Positions 34,253 through 44,007 of a stretch of DNA of 64,000 nucleotides are shown here, piece by piece; the first letter of the stretch is position 1; each line of letters begins with the position of its first letter. Origin of the DNA: CAYMAI01 sp964388445 (lineage in GTDB: Bacteria > 4484-113 > JAGGVC01); assembly GCA_964388445.1 (NCBI GenBank), contig CAYMAI010000007.1, positions 1-64,000 on the forward strand. The letters run 5' to 3'. Below the pieces are notes generated by a model that was given only the letters and a program-made list of their open reading frames with translations, had not been told where the DNA came from and ran no database searches. Position numbers and translations under genes: made by a program.

Positions 34253-37180
34253 TTACCGTTTTTCCTTTTCTTCATCGTCTCTTTTGCCGAAACCGGAAAA
34301 TTTGCCTTTGGCTTTGGAGGAATAGCTTTCTCTTGCCGACTTGAAATCGGTTTCGTCAACCGGCTTGTGCCACGAAACTTCGGATTGATCCTGATTCGCT
34401 TTCGGCTGCCGCTCTAAAGTTGGGGAAATGCTACCTGCCTTTCTTTGCGGAATCGCTTTCGCGGCTTTATCGGCATTATCGGGTTTTGCTTGTTTCATCC
34501 TTAATTCTCTACTCCTTTCAAGCAGCTTGGATGCGGACACGTTTTCCCGAAGTTGTCCTCGCTTGATTCTCGCCGCTTTAACCCTTTCGCCATATTCATT
34601 CCATGCTTCGCTCGCCATATTCAGGTATTCCTTATTCCACATTACTCTTCTAATCGCTACATCCAAAATCCATAAGTACAGGGCGATTAATAGAAGCAGT
34701 TCCCATGCCGGATGATGCTGAATTTGAGGTGTTCTGCCGGAGCCGAAAATTGATTCTCCGACAGCCGGCAGCCCCAAACTCATCTCGGATAGCTTCTCAA
34801 GAATGAACGAATCTGCTCCCAGCCTTTTATACTCCGGCGAATAACTGACGGCCAAACCGGCCGCAGCGGTTTTGGTGCCTTCGGAACTCGAGGCAATTAT
34901 ATTGACAAGATACGTGCCATTTTCCGCGATTGGAAACTCGCCGATAAATTTACCCGAAGCCACTTGCTGCAATTGAATCGTGGATTGAGACATATCCGGC
35001 GCAACTATCCTCGCATCCGCGGATGAAACTGATCCCGCAATTTGGCTTCCCTCCAATACCTCGAAAGAAACGATGCCTCTATCGCCGTCCAAATCAGTTC
35101 GTGCACGATACCCTTGAGTTGCAGCTGACGCGCTGGTGCTCCTGGCAAGGGCTGACCAGAATTCGGAATAACCTTGCCATCCCAGCCAATGCGATGCCCA
35201 CCGGTTTTTTGCGTCGCTCGTAAATGCCGCGCTCAAACCGAGTCCATATCGCCAAATTGAAAAGAGCGGATCGCCCATAGGTGTAAGAAGAGGGGTGTCC
35301 GCAGTCGGTTTTTCGCTCGTGGCAACGTAACCCAAAAGCGGCGGCGCCGTTTCCCACGAAATTCCTTCGATTAACGGATTAGGGCTCGCCGGAATCGCGG
35401 CGAATTCTTGCTCGACAATCGTACCCTTGTTTGCAAGAAAGGTCTCCCTGGTAAAAATGCGCGGCAAATCGTAAGGATCGTTTGTAAAATAATTATTTCC
35501 ACCTCCCATTTCGGCAATTTGCGCCATGAATTGAAGATCGGCATCTTCTCCGATACCGACGGTTGTCACGGTCGCACCGCCGGCGACAATCTTCGAAACT
35601 ATACCGCTGAAATCACCCGGAGCGCTCATACCGTCCGATAACAAAATTACGTGCTTAATTTTTGCGTCAATCCCTGCAAGCGCCTTCTCCGCTTCGACAA
35701 GCGAAGGATAAATCTCGGTGCCTCCCCCGGCCACGATTGAACGAATCCTGGTAATTGCCGCCTCCCGGTTCAAATTCTTTTCAGGGTGAACGACCCATTT
35801 CGGTAAGCTGTCGAAAGTCATTACGCCAACATAGTCGTTAGGCTCGACAAGTTCGACGACACTTATGCAGGCTTCTCTTGCCAGTGCAAGCTTTTCGTAA
35901 CCACCATACGACACTGCCATCGATCCGCTTCTATCAACGAGAAGGATGATTGCAACGTTCGGAGACATCGCATGCCGCTTGAAGTCCATTGTTACAGGCA
36001 GCACGTCTTCAATAACCGTTTTGTAATACCCTCCGGGGCCGAAGCTGTCCTCCCCTCCCAGCATAACGAATCCGTGTCCGAAATCGCGAGTAGCGGTGGC
36101 GACTTGCTCCATCTGGGCTTCGCTCAATTTATGCGCGGGCATTGCCGAAAAAATAACGCTGTCAAAGCTTAGCCATTCCGGAAGCGTAATCGGAAGCGAA
36201 CGCGAACCTAGTCTTGACGCGCTAAGCCTGTGCGCGTTAAGAACTGTGTCCAGAGTGCCGGAATCCGACGCGTCGTCGCTTGCGATTAGTACACCCGCTC
36301 GGCCGGCAACACGCGTAAAAGCGAAACCCGTATTGTTTTCGGGGGTTGTGTCTGCTTCAGGTTCAATCGAGACAGCGAAACTGTGGAATCCGGGCTCAAG
36401 ACCTGGCACCGGATATGCAAATGCATTTTTCCCTTCCGATAGCTCTACCGACGTTTCCCCAATGTAAATTCCATTCGCAGAAAGCATAACTCGCGTTTTT
36501 TGCTTTCTCGTCGAGGAAATCACCATTCGAAGTCCGACAGTTTCGCCCTCGCCGACGGCAGCCGGAGCAAAAAGTGATTGCAATTCGGCTTCATCTCCAT
36601 AATCAGGCGATACTGGTACCGTCAGAAGTTCCACTCCGCCCGATTTTGCGTTTTCGGCCTCGCTTAAAACGTCGCCGATATTTTCCGCTCCGTCGGTGTA
36701 TAGAACAACACGCTTTTGTATTCCGGCGGGAAGGCTTGCCGATGCCAACTTCAATCCTTCCGATAGATTCGTGAAGTTTCCGCTAACCACCGAATCTCTG
36801 TTAAACGCTTGTCTTGGAGAAAGCGCCGAACTCGGAAATACCTCAATCGCGGCTTCCCTGCCAACCAATACGATTCCCGCCATATCGTCTTTTGGTTTCG
36901 ACTCTATCGCCTTCGCTATATCGGCGAAGATTTCATCCCTAGCGTCGGCGGGAATGCTGTCCGAAACGTCCACTACGAACATTACTCCCAATTTGTCTAC
37001 TGTCCGCCGCCATCTTGCATCTGCGAGCGATAAAACGAGTAGGAGAAGAATGACCAAGCGAACAACAAGCGACAAAAATTTTTGCGGAGTTGAAAGGTGC
37101 GAAAAGGTTCTGGCAGACCAAAAAACGATTGGTACTGCAAGAATCAAAAGCAAAAGCGCTTGTGGATATAGCAACGTCAT
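34253..37180 (-). CDS. Large membrane protein with von Willebrand A domains
   Basis: The 975-residue protein opens with two hydrophobic helices (ALLLLILAVPIVFWSA and LVVRLVILLLLVLSLADA), as in BatA-type proteins. A first VWA-like domain begins at GVMFVVDVSDSIP. After a beta-rich region comes a glutamine-amidotransferase-like fold (SVIFSAMPAHKLSE, FVMLGGEDSFGPGGYY). A second VWA domain follows with a full MIDAS start (ILLVDRSGSMAVSY) and a GGTEIYPSL threonine site. A further transmembrane helix (LLLLIALYLWILDVAI) precedes a charged, Lys/Glu-rich cytoplasmic tail. Such proteins occur in Planctomycetes-like genomes and aerotolerance (Bat) clusters. The function is probably envelope protein interaction. 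It is divergent from the second RDD gene. Confidence 0.75.
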   Translation of the reverse strand: MTLLYPQALLLLILAVPIVFWSARTFSHLSTPQKFLSLVVRLVILLLLVLSLADARWRRTVDKLGVMFVVDVSDSIPADARDEIFADIAKAIESKPKDDMAGIVLVGREAAIEVFPSSALSPRQAFNRDSVVSGNFTNLSEGLKLASASLPAGIQKRVVLYTDGAENIGDVLSEAENAKSGGVELLTVPVSPDYGDEAELQSLFAPAAVGEGETVGLRMVISSTRKQKTRVMLSANGIYIGETSVELSEGKNAFAYPVPGLEPGFHSFAVSIEPEADTTPENNTGFAFTRVAGRAGVLIASDDASDSGTLDTVLNAHRLSASRLGSRSLPITLPEWLSFDSVIFSAMPAHKLSEAQMEQVATATRDFGHGFVMLGGEDSFGPGGYYKTVIEDVLPVTMDFKRHAMSPNVAIILLVDRSGSMAVSYGGYEKLALAREACISVVELVEPNDYVGVMTFDSLPKWVVHPEKNLNREAAITRIRSIVAGGGTEIYPSLVEAEKALAGIDAKIKHVILLSDGMSAPGDFSGIVSKIVAGGATVTTVGIGEDADLQFMAQIAEMGGGNNYFTNDPYDLPRIFTRETFLANKGTIVEQEFAAIPASPNPLIEGISWETAPPLLGYVATSEKPTADTPLLTPMGDPLFSIWRYGLGLSAAFTSDAKNRWASHWLGWQGYSEFWSALARSTSASAATQGYRARTDLDGDRGIVSFEVLEGSQIAGSVSSADARIVAPDMSQSTIQLQQVASGKFIGEFPIAENGTYLVNIIASSSEGTKTAAAGLAVSYSPEYKRLGADSFILEKLSEMSLGLPAVGESIFGSGRTPQIQHHPAWELLLLIALYLWILDVAIRRVMWNKEYLNMASEAWNEYGERVKAARIKRGQLRENVSASKLLERSRELRMKQAKPDNADKAAKAIPQRKAGSISPTLERQPKANQDQSEVSWHKPVDETDFKSARESYSSKAKGKFSGFGKRDDEEKEKR

Positions 37181-37375
37181 ATGCTTCCGCCTGCGCGGTT
37201 GCTGATTTTACCAAGTTTGCGCAAAATCGGCCTAGTGCCCAAATTTTATTCAATTCTAGTTTCTGACGCTTTCAGCTTTTTCCGTAAAGGAACGCTTTAA
37301 AGTTTTCCGAACATTCTGAAATCCGCCCGCAATTTCGGGAAAGCACTGGCCGCGGTAAATTCCCCTGCAACGGCG

Positions 37376-37381
37376 TATAAT
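37376..37381 (+). promoter_or_regulatory. -10 box six bases before the second RDD gene GTG
   Basis: A consensus TATAAT is followed by exactly six bases and GTG. No ribosome-binding site is present. Confidence 0.5.
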
Positions 37382-37387
37382 ATATGC

Positions 37388-39100
37388 GTGGACCCGATTG
37401 ACCATACTCGATGGTGTCCTCGAGACACGGCAATAAAAAAAACTTGGCGATACTGCCTCGATTGCGAGGATCGCCGAGCCGCCGGAAGATGCCCGTATAT
37501 GTGGTTGTATTGGGAAAAAAAGGGGCGCGCGGACACCGATGAAATTCCGCCTCTTGAAATCTATGATCGCATATGTACGAGTTGCGGAAACAAACTTTCA
37601 CTCCATCACGCCCTCATTCACCTGTTGAACGCCAGCGGCTACCGCGATGTAGATGTTGGCTTCAACCATCAATTGCATTTGGCTAGTTTTGCCAATTGCC
37701 CCTTTTGTTTCGGCGCCATAGGATGGCATCCAGGGAAACCGCCGCCGCCTGAAGAAATTTCGCCTGAAAGGGCCATGAAGGCAGAACAGATCGAACGACT
37801 GCGAGATAAGCTCGAATCCGAAAGGGACTGCCCCAAGGATAGAAGCCGGAGAATATCTGAAGTTTTAAAAAAACGAGCCGGGATTGACACTTCCTTGGCT
37901 GAATTTATTGAAATAAGCGCACACGGTCTGAACACGGCTGAAAAATCCTCCAAGAGAGTTGATTCGCCGGCGATGAAGCCAGTTTATCCGCAAAGGCCCG
38001 AATGGATTTTTGGCTCAGATTATGGAGTAAATTTTCCAAACCAAGTTTCGGAAACCGAAATCTCAGAAGGAGAGGTGGAACTTGGCGACGAGTATTTTAG
38101 AATCGAACCTGCAACTTCATTCGAAAAAAGCGAAGAACGAAGCACAGAAGCTCTTGAAGTTGAAATATCATTCGAAGATGATCCAGATCCATTACTTGAA
38201 GGAGTTTCTCGTTGCCCTAACCATCCAGGTAAAAACTCCGATCGAAGTTGTCCGTTTTGCCACAGGTCCGTGTGCTCGTATTGTATGGCTTTTGTCGAAG
38301 GCGTATATGCATGCCGGGATTGCTTCGGCGACCATAAGATTAGAAGGATGTACTCAATACCGAATGACTGGGAGTCTCGGAAAAGCATCAATTTGGAACC
38401 GGACGAACTTCCCGACAGAATGAAAGGTTTCGGGATTATCAAAATTGACTCGGAGGGCGCTCCAGCTACAAGCCTTCATCGGTTTTGCGCTCACGCAATT
38501 GACGGATTGCTTGCCGCGATTATCGCGGGAATAAGTCAATTTTTGTTTTCATTTCCACTAAGCGGCTTTTTTGAGCGGTTAAGCGAATGGGTAGTTACGT
38601 TGCTTAATGCTGACGGCCCGGCTATGCTTCAGATATACTCGAACGCAGAAGCGCTTGGCCGAACACTGGGATTCGGCGGGCTATTCGATGCCGGCTTGTC
38701 GAGCGGTTTCGTCTGGTGGGCAGTTTGTTGGCCTTTGATTACCTGGATTTTTATCGGGCTTACTTCCCCGATTTTTATGAGGAGTCCGGGGCAGCAGCTT
38801 TGTAATTTGGCGCTGGTTGACGCTTCGGGTCGTTGGATTTCGTTTGTAAGCGGCTTTTTTAAGTCGCTTTTGGCGATTCCAGGGGTGCTGTCGCTGGGGT
38901 TGCTTGCGATTTTGGATTACGCGCTCGGACCGGCTCCAGGTGTAAGCTTGACAGATTCGTGGTTAAACACGCGCGTGGTTACCTTTTCCGGCACCAAATG
39001 GCAGCCTGCAAGAGATATGAGAATCGCACGGGTGGCGGTTTTGCCACTGAAGCATAGGCGAGGCTCGGAAACGGCGGCTGATTTACAAAATCCAAGGTGA
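37388..39100 (+). CDS. Zinc-ribbon and B-box-like RDD membrane protein
   Basis: The 570-residue protein starts with several cysteine pairs that look like zinc ribbons (YCLDCEDRRAAGRCP, ICTSCGNKL, NCPFCFGAIGW). A charged linker leads to a B-box-like finger (CPNHPGKNSDRSCPFC, VCSYCMAF, YACRDCF). The C-terminal third is an RDD-type membrane domain (HRFCAHAIDGLLAAIIAGIS, then SPGQQLCNLALVDASGRW). It is a longer paralogue of the protein at 8741-9574, with the added N-terminal ribbons. The GTG start follows TATAAT by six bases. Its stop overlaps the start of the Nudix gene, implying an operon. Confidence 0.72.
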   Translation: MDPIDHTRWCPRDTAIKKTWRYCLDCEDRRAAGRCPYMWLYWEKKGRADTDEIPPLEIYDRICTSCGNKLSLHHALIHLLNASGYRDVDVGFNHQLHLASFANCPFCFGAIGWHPGKPPPPEEISPERAMKAEQIERLRDKLESERDCPKDRSRRISEVLKKRAGIDTSLAEFIEISAHGLNTAEKSSKRVDSPAMKPVYPQRPEWIFGSDYGVNFPNQVSETEISEGEVELGDEYFRIEPATSFEKSEERSTEALEVEISFEDDPDPLLEGVSRCPNHPGKNSDRSCPFCHRSVCSYCMAFVEGVYACRDCFGDHKIRRMYSIPNDWESRKSINLEPDELPDRMKGFGIIKIDSEGAPATSLHRFCAHAIDGLLAAIIAGISQFLFSFPLSGFFERLSEWVVTLLNADGPAMLQIYSNAEALGRTLGFGGLFDAGLSSGFVWWAVCWPLITWIFIGLTSPIFMRSPGQQLCNLALVDASGRWISFVSGFFKSLLAIPGVLSLGLLAILDYALGPAPGVSLTDSWLNTRVVTFSGTKWQPARDMRIARVAVLPLKHRRGSETAADLQNPR

Positions 39101-39606
39101 TGCCTTATTATTTCGATGTGACGAAGACCGAGAGTTGTGAACATATTTGCGCCGGAGGCGTAGTAATGAAATCGGGCTTGCTAGAGCCCGAAGTCTTGCT
39201 CATTCAAGTCTCGAGAGTAAACGGCCGAAAGGAATGGTTATTGCCCAAGGGTCACGTTGAAATTGGCGAATTGCTAGAAGATGCCGCTAGGCGCGAAATC
39301 TTTGAAGAAACAGGTATTTCGCCGGCTAGTTTAAGTTTGCTGGACGATTTGGGTCCAATTGAATACTCCTTCTTTCAACTCGGCGATGAGGGCCAAAAGC
39401 TAGCTCTGCATAAAAAGGTTTACTTTTTCCTATACGGCATCTTAAAACAAGATTCGAATACCCTGAGTGCAGAAGCCGGCGAAGGAATAATTCAGTCAGG
39501 CTTTTTTTCCGTTTCCACGGCAGCGAATCTTTTAACCTTCGCTGAATATCAAGATGTTTTGGCTCGGGCGGTAAGCCAATTTTTCGACGGTTGCGGCAAG
39601 ATATAA
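39100..39606 (+). CDS. Nudix hydrolase
   Basis: The 168-residue enzyme hydrolyses a nucleoside diphosphate linked to another moiety. The Nudix box is complete: G-HVEIG-E-LLEDAARREIFEETGI, matching GX5EX7REUXEEXGU. N-terminal strands (HICAGGVVMKSG) and the PKGH preceding the box are also typical. The overall look is close to the MutT/diadenosine tetraphosphatase group, but the substrate cannot be read from sequence. The start is ATG or the GTG one codon before it. Either overlaps the stop of the preceding gene. Confidence 0.88.
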   Translation: MPYYFDVTKTESCEHICAGGVVMKSGLLEPEVLLIQVSRVNGRKEWLLPKGHVEIGELLEDAARREIFEETGISPASLSLLDDLGPIEYSFFQLGDEGQKLALHKKVYFFLYGILKQDSNTLSAEAGEGIIQSGFFSVSTAANLLTFAEYQDVLARAVSQFFDGCGKI

Positions 39607-39643
39607 TCTGCCTTCTGGAAACGATGCAATCCCGGTGGCATGA

Positions 39644-40567
39644 ATGAACGATCTTTCGAATTTGGGAGAGGGTTGGACGGTTCATCAGCCGGCCCAAAAA
39701 GTTAGACGGCCAACCACGATTTTTGCCGAGCTTTTGCACGGCTACAAGGCACTTCAACCCAAGGGCGGTGCCGCTCCAAATGGCATAGTTATGCCCGTTT
39801 CTCTTGCCCTATGGGGCGACAAACTGGTTATAGAATCCGATTCAAGAGGTTTTAGGCATTTTCAACCGGCATTCGGATACTTGCGCGCTTTTGTACCGTT
39901 GGCGATTTCGGTCGCATGGTCCATAGGAGTTTTGTCATTTTACATTCGTCAGTACCATCCGTTTTTTCGGGAATTGCCCGGCGAAGTAAGCGTATTTCAC
40001 GGAATAATACTAGGACTATCCCTTTTTGTTATGCTGCCTCTTACGATTGCAAACGCGGCAAACTACAATACCATTTCGAATAGGGTGTGGCGGTTCGAAA
40101 CCACGTGGTCGAACTGCAATCCCATTTGGTTTACGGATCCCGACTTCGAGCTGCTTGCAATAAGGCCGCATGGACGCCATTCCGAGCCTGCAATTTTTCT
40201 TTTGCCGCCCAAGTCGCAAAAGCTTAGGGACTGGCCGCTAATCGAAATGCGGCTGCTTTCTAACAGCCAGCTGATTTGGCGGTTCAAAAGTGCAAGGAAA
40301 AACTTTAGACCGCACAAGCATGGATATTGGATTGAATGGTGGATAGCCTTTTCGCTCTTTTTTCTTTCGCTATTCTTGGGCACGGGCATATCTAGCCAAC
40401 TGCCGACCTTACTTAGCAGAAATATCGGATATCTTGTAGCGGCTTACATCATTCTGATGGCGCTAGCAAGAATGTACTCCGGCTTTACCGAACTTGCCAC
40501 AAGGTGGTCCGATTCCAAAACGGCAAATTCGGTTGCGAAGTGGATTAAGCACTTGCCGACCGGCTGA
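39644..40567 (+). CDS. Hypothetical membrane protein
   Basis: The 307-residue protein has two pairs of hydrophobic segments: FVPLAISVAWSIGVLSFYI with IILGLSLFVMLPLTIANA, and IAFSLFFLSLFLGTGI with IGYLVAAYIILMALARM. They flank a soluble loop of about 110 residues. A basic RRPTTIFAELLHGYKAL stretch is at the N-terminus. It follows the Nudix gene by 37 bp and may be co-transcribed. No family is recognised. Confidence 0.5.
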   Translation: MNDLSNLGEGWTVHQPAQKVRRPTTIFAELLHGYKALQPKGGAAPNGIVMPVSLALWGDKLVIESDSRGFRHFQPAFGYLRAFVPLAISVAWSIGVLSFYIRQYHPFFRELPGEVSVFHGIILGLSLFVMLPLTIANAANYNTISNRVWRFETTWSNCNPIWFTDPDFELLAIRPHGRHSEPAIFLLPPKSQKLRDWPLIEMRLLSNSQLIWRFKSARKNFRPHKHGYWIEWWIAFSLFFLSLFLGTGISSQLPTLLSRNIGYLVAAYIILMALARMYSGFTELATRWSDSKTANSVAKWIKHLPTG

Positions 40568-40572
40568 CATTT

Positions 40573-40621
40573 GGCTATGGTAAAATAGCCGCGCCGGAGA
40601 GCAGGCTTCCCTTCCCCGGCG
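40573..40621 (+). promoter_or_regulatory. Putative promoter and 5' hairpin upstream of pilB
   Basis: TAAAAT (40581-40586) lies inside an inverted repeat GGCTAT-ggtaaa-ATAGCC (40573-40590). Five bases after it CGCCGG begins and pairs with CCGGCG ending at 40621. The loop of 18 bases makes the second hairpin tentative. No -35 was recognised. Confidence 0.3.
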
Positions 40622-40634
40622 GGTAACTCGAAAA

Positions 40635-42371
40635 ATGAACGATCAAGCACCATCTGCGCCCGGGGGCGGCAATCTTCCTGCCCATACCCGGTCACTTAGG
40701 AAGGTCAGAGAACGCTTCGGCGAAATCCTGATCGCACAAGGCATTATTACCGAAGCACAGCTTGAAGAGGCAATCCAGCAGCAAAAGGTCAAAAGGAAGA
40801 AACTTGGCCAGCTCTTAATAGATCTTGGCTACACAAATGCCGAGCAAGTGCAAAGAGCCTTGGCCATTCAGCTTGGCGTAGATTTCGTGGACGTTCGCTC
40901 AATCGAGTTCGCGGAAGAACAGCTTGGATTAATGTCAAACAAATTCATTACGACCCATAACGTTTTACCATACAAGCGTACCGGTAACATTTTGTACGTG
41001 GTAATGGCGGATCCGCTTGATTACACCGTGATTCAAAGTCTTGAACTTGCCTCCGATGCAATTATCAAACCGCTCATCGGTGTAGAAGAAGACATTAAAA
41101 AGGTTATATACGAGCACTTCGGCGCAAAGCAAACGGCACAGCAGTTGATTGCCGACATGGAAGAAGTCGATACCAAATCTAAAGAAGAAGAAGAAGCCGA
41201 TGTCAACGATGCTCCTGTGGTCAGGCTGGTCAATTCGATTTTGGAAAACGCAATACGGGAAAAAGCATCCGACATTCATATCGAACCCGAAGAAAAGCAA
41301 ACGATTGTTAGGTTAAGGATCGACGGAAGATTGCATAAGGCGATGACTATACCCCGCCAGATTCAGAACGCCGTAATAAGCCGCCTGAAAATTATGGGGC
41401 GAATGGACATCGCCGAAAAACGCATTCCGCAAGACGGCAAAATCAAGACGAAGCTTGACAGTAGGCCTATTGATATACGTGTCAATACGCTTCCAACCGT
41501 GTGGGGCGAAAAGCTTGTAATGCGTATCCTAGACCAGCAAGCAGCCCTGGTACCGCTCGAAAAACTTGGCTTTAGAGAAGACGAAAAGACATCAATTATG
41601 AGCCTGATTGAAAGGCCCAACGGCATTATTCTCGTTACAGGTCCGACCGGAAGCGGCAAATCCACCACTCTTTACAGTGTGCTATCCAAAATCAATGCTC
41701 CCGAAATCAACATCACGACGGTTGAAGATCCTGTCGAATACCAAATGCAGGGCATCAATCAAGTGAACACCAATCCAAAGGCTGGAATGACGTTTGCAGG
41801 CGTATTGAGGAGTCTTCTTCGTCAGGATCCGGACGTTATTATGGTCGGCGAAATTCGCGACAAAGAAACCGCCGAAATAGCCGTTCAGGCATCTCTTACC
41901 GGTCACCTGGTTATAAGCACCCTCCACACAAACGACGCCCCGGCTACCGTAAGCAGGCTTTACCATATGGGCTTGGAACCGTTCGCAGTTAGCGCCGCGC
42001 TTATCGGGGTTATCGCACAACGATTAGTACGCAGAATTTGCGAGGACTGTAAAGTTCAGGTTGAAATGTCCTCGGATGAGCAGAAACTTTTGGAACCTTA
42101 TATCACCGGCAGCAAGCGCCCTCAGATTTACAAAGGTAACGGCTGCAAAATTTGCCATGATACCGGCTATAAGGGCAGAATGGGCCTTTACGAAATCATG
42201 ATGATTACGCCCGAATTGCGTGAAGCGATAGTGGAGAGGGCTAATACCGACAAAATTCGCGAAATCGCTATAGCGCAGGGTATGAAAAGGCTTTACGATA
42301 GCGGAATGCTAAAAGTGTTAAGCGGCATGACAACCATCGAAGAGGTGTTCCGTGTCACAAGATCAGACTAA
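40635..42371 (+). CDS. pilB: Type IV pilus assembly ATPase PilB
   Basis: This hexameric ATPase drives pilus extension. The 578 residues contain an N-terminal GspE_N domain (IAQGIITEAQLEEAIQQQK). The motor domain has Walker A GPTGSGKSTTLYS and the Asp box ITTVEDPVEYQMQGINQ. Walker B is in RQDPDVIMVGEIRD and the His box in LVISTLHTNDAP. The zinc-binding tetracysteine is CEDCK with CKICHDTGYKGR. Length and domain order are normal. pilT follows 30 bp downstream. The rest of the pilus genes are not in this window. Confidence 0.95.
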   Translation: MNDQAPSAPGGGNLPAHTRSLRKVRERFGEILIAQGIITEAQLEEAIQQQKVKRKKLGQLLIDLGYTNAEQVQRALAIQLGVDFVDVRSIEFAEEQLGLMSNKFITTHNVLPYKRTGNILYVVMADPLDYTVIQSLELASDAIIKPLIGVEEDIKKVIYEHFGAKQTAQQLIADMEEVDTKSKEEEEADVNDAPVVRLVNSILENAIREKASDIHIEPEEKQTIVRLRIDGRLHKAMTIPRQIQNAVISRLKIMGRMDIAEKRIPQDGKIKTKLDSRPIDIRVNTLPTVWGEKLVMRILDQQAALVPLEKLGFREDEKTSIMSLIERPNGIILVTGPTGSGKSTTLYSVLSKINAPEINITTVEDPVEYQMQGINQVNTNPKAGMTFAGVLRSLLRQDPDVIMVGEIRDKETAEIAVQASLTGHLVISTLHTNDAPATVSRLYHMGLEPFAVSAALIGVIAQRLVRRICEDCKVQVEMSSDEQKLLEPYITGSKRPQIYKGNGCKICHDTGYKGRMGLYEIMMITPELREAIVERANTDKIREIAIAQGMKRLYDSGMLKVLSGMTTIEEVFRVTRSD

Positions 42372-42401
42372 CATTCGCTTCACTTCTTACAGGAGTAATT
42401 G

Positions 42402-43466
42402 ATGGCTGACGAAATTTATATTGACGATTTGCTTCACGGCATGTTGAAGGCTGGGGCAAGCGACCTGCACCTTACCGTTGGCGTGCCTCCCGTAATGCGC
42501 ATATCCGGCGAGTTGCAGCGCGTAGGGGAAAAACCTTTCGGCCCAAAGGAGCTAAAAAGCCTGATTTACACATTTCTAAGCGAGCAGCAAATCCGAAAAT
42601 TCGAAAATGAAAAAGAGCTCGATTGCGCTTACAGCGTATCGGGTTTGGGTCGGTTTCGTGTTAACGTGTTTTATCAGCGCGACAGCGCGGCAGCAGTCCT
42701 TAGAGCAATCAATGCGGAGATTCTATCCGTCGAGCAACTGGGTATCCCAACGGTGACAAGGGAACTTGCACTATTGCCTCGCGGCCTTTTCCTTGTCACC
42801 GGTCCTACCGGAAGCGGCAAATCGACAACGCTAGCAGCGCTCGTGGATCACGTTAACAATAGCCGCAAGTCGCACATAATAACCATCGAAGATCCGATCG
42901 AGTATCTTCATAAGCATAAGAATTGCGTTGTGAATCAACGTGAAGTCGGAAGCGACACGCACGGATTCGTCGAAGCCTTGAAGCGGGTTTTAAGGCAAGA
43001 CCCGGACGTGATACTCCTAGGTGAAATGCGCGACTTGGAAACTATTTCTACCGCTATAACGGCCGCTGAAACCGGACACATGGTTTTTGCCACTCTTCAT
43101 ACCATTGACGCCGCACAAACAGTAGATCGTATGATTGACGTCTTCCCGCCCAGTCAGCAGGAGCAGGTTCGGCTGCAGCTTTCCAACTCTCTTCAAGCAG
43201 TGCTCTGCCAAACGTTGTGCAAAAAGATTACCGGCGGGAGAGTGCCTGCAGTCGAGCTCATGATTGGCACGAGCGCTATACGTTCGCTGATTCGCGAAGG
43301 GAAGAGCCACCAAATTCACACAACAATTCAGATGTCGATGAAGCAAGGAATGATTACGATGGACCAAACTCTGAAAGACCTTTACAAGAAAAACGTAATA
43401 TCCAAAGAAGAGGCCCTCGCAAAGGCATCAAATCCCGTGGAATTCAGACAGTTCATTGCGGAATAA
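42402..43466 (+). CDS. pilT: Twitching motility retraction ATPase PilT
   Basis: PilT powers pilus retraction. The 354 residues include Walker A GPTGSGKSTTLA, the Asp box IITIEDPIEYLH, Walker B in RQDPDVILLGEMRD, the His box MVFATLHTIDAAQTVDR and the diagnostic AIRSLIREGKSHQI motif. I chose the ATG rather than the TTG one codon upstream because AGGAG lies at a good distance. It is in an operon with pilB and probably the flavin reductase gene, whose start is 43 bp downstream. Confidence 0.95.
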   Translation: MADEIYIDDLLHGMLKAGASDLHLTVGVPPVMRISGELQRVGEKPFGPKELKSLIYTFLSEQQIRKFENEKELDCAYSVSGLGRFRVNVFYQRDSAAAVLRAINAEILSVEQLGIPTVTRELALLPRGLFLVTGPTGSGKSTTLAALVDHVNNSRKSHIITIEDPIEYLHKHKNCVVNQREVGSDTHGFVEALKRVLRQDPDVILLGEMRDLETISTAITAAETGHMVFATLHTIDAAQTVDRMIDVFPPSQQEQVRLQLSNSLQAVLCQTLCKKITGGRVPAVELMIGTSAIRSLIREGKSHQIHTTIQMSMKQGMITMDQTLKDLYKKNVISKEEALAKASNPVEFRQFIAE

Positions 43467-43509
43467 CTTTCCTTCCATGCAAGCGTGAAGTCCATAGCTG
43501 GGGTGAGAA

Positions 43510-44007
43510 ATGACTGAAACCGAATTCGATGACGTATTCGATTTGATGAAGACCGGCGTATACGTAATTACCGCCGACGACGGAAGCAAGTTGGGCGGTT
43601 GTACCGTTGTTTGGGTGTCACGCTGTAGCTTCGAACCCGCGATGGTTGCCGTATTCATTGCCCCAAGACGAGTTACGCATGACATAATCAAACGCGCAAG
43701 GCATTTTTGCGTGAACATTATCGGGGAACGCCATTTGGAAACGGCAAAGGAGTTTGGACTCAGGACTTCGGCGAACGTTGACAAATATGCCGGCGTGTCG
43801 TTTACCAAAGGTCAGAGCGGAGCCCCAATTTTAAAGGATGCCTGTGCTTTTCTGGACTGCGAACTTGTGCAAGAAATAGAAATCGGCGACCATACCTGCT
43901 TTGTCGGCAAAGTACTGGCCGCCGAAAAATTCTCGCCAGAAAAGCCCTTGGTTTATCGCCACGAGGATTACTATCCTCGCGAAAAGCAAGCGGGCCACGA
44001 AGGCTAG
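43510..44007 (+). CDS. Flavin reductase-like FMN-binding protein
   Basis: The 165-residue protein matches the flavin reductase-like split-barrel family. A strand pair (GVYVITADDGSKLGGCTVVW) is followed by VSRCSFEPAMVAVFIAPRR, THDIIKRARHFCVNIIGE and a C-terminal dimer strand (HTCFVGKVLAAEKF). It probably binds FMN and either reduces it or forms a rubredoxin-linked electron carrier. GGGGTGAG precedes the ATG. The last four bases overlap the convergent outer-membrane protein gene. Confidence 0.8.
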   Translation: MTETEFDDVFDLMKTGVYVITADDGSKLGGCTVVWVSRCSFEPAMVAVFIAPRRVTHDIIKRARHFCVNIIGERHLETAKEFGLRTSANVDKYAGVSFTKGQSGAPILKDACAFLDCELVQEIEIGDHTCFVGKVLAAEKFSPEKPLVYRHEDYYPREKQAGHEG

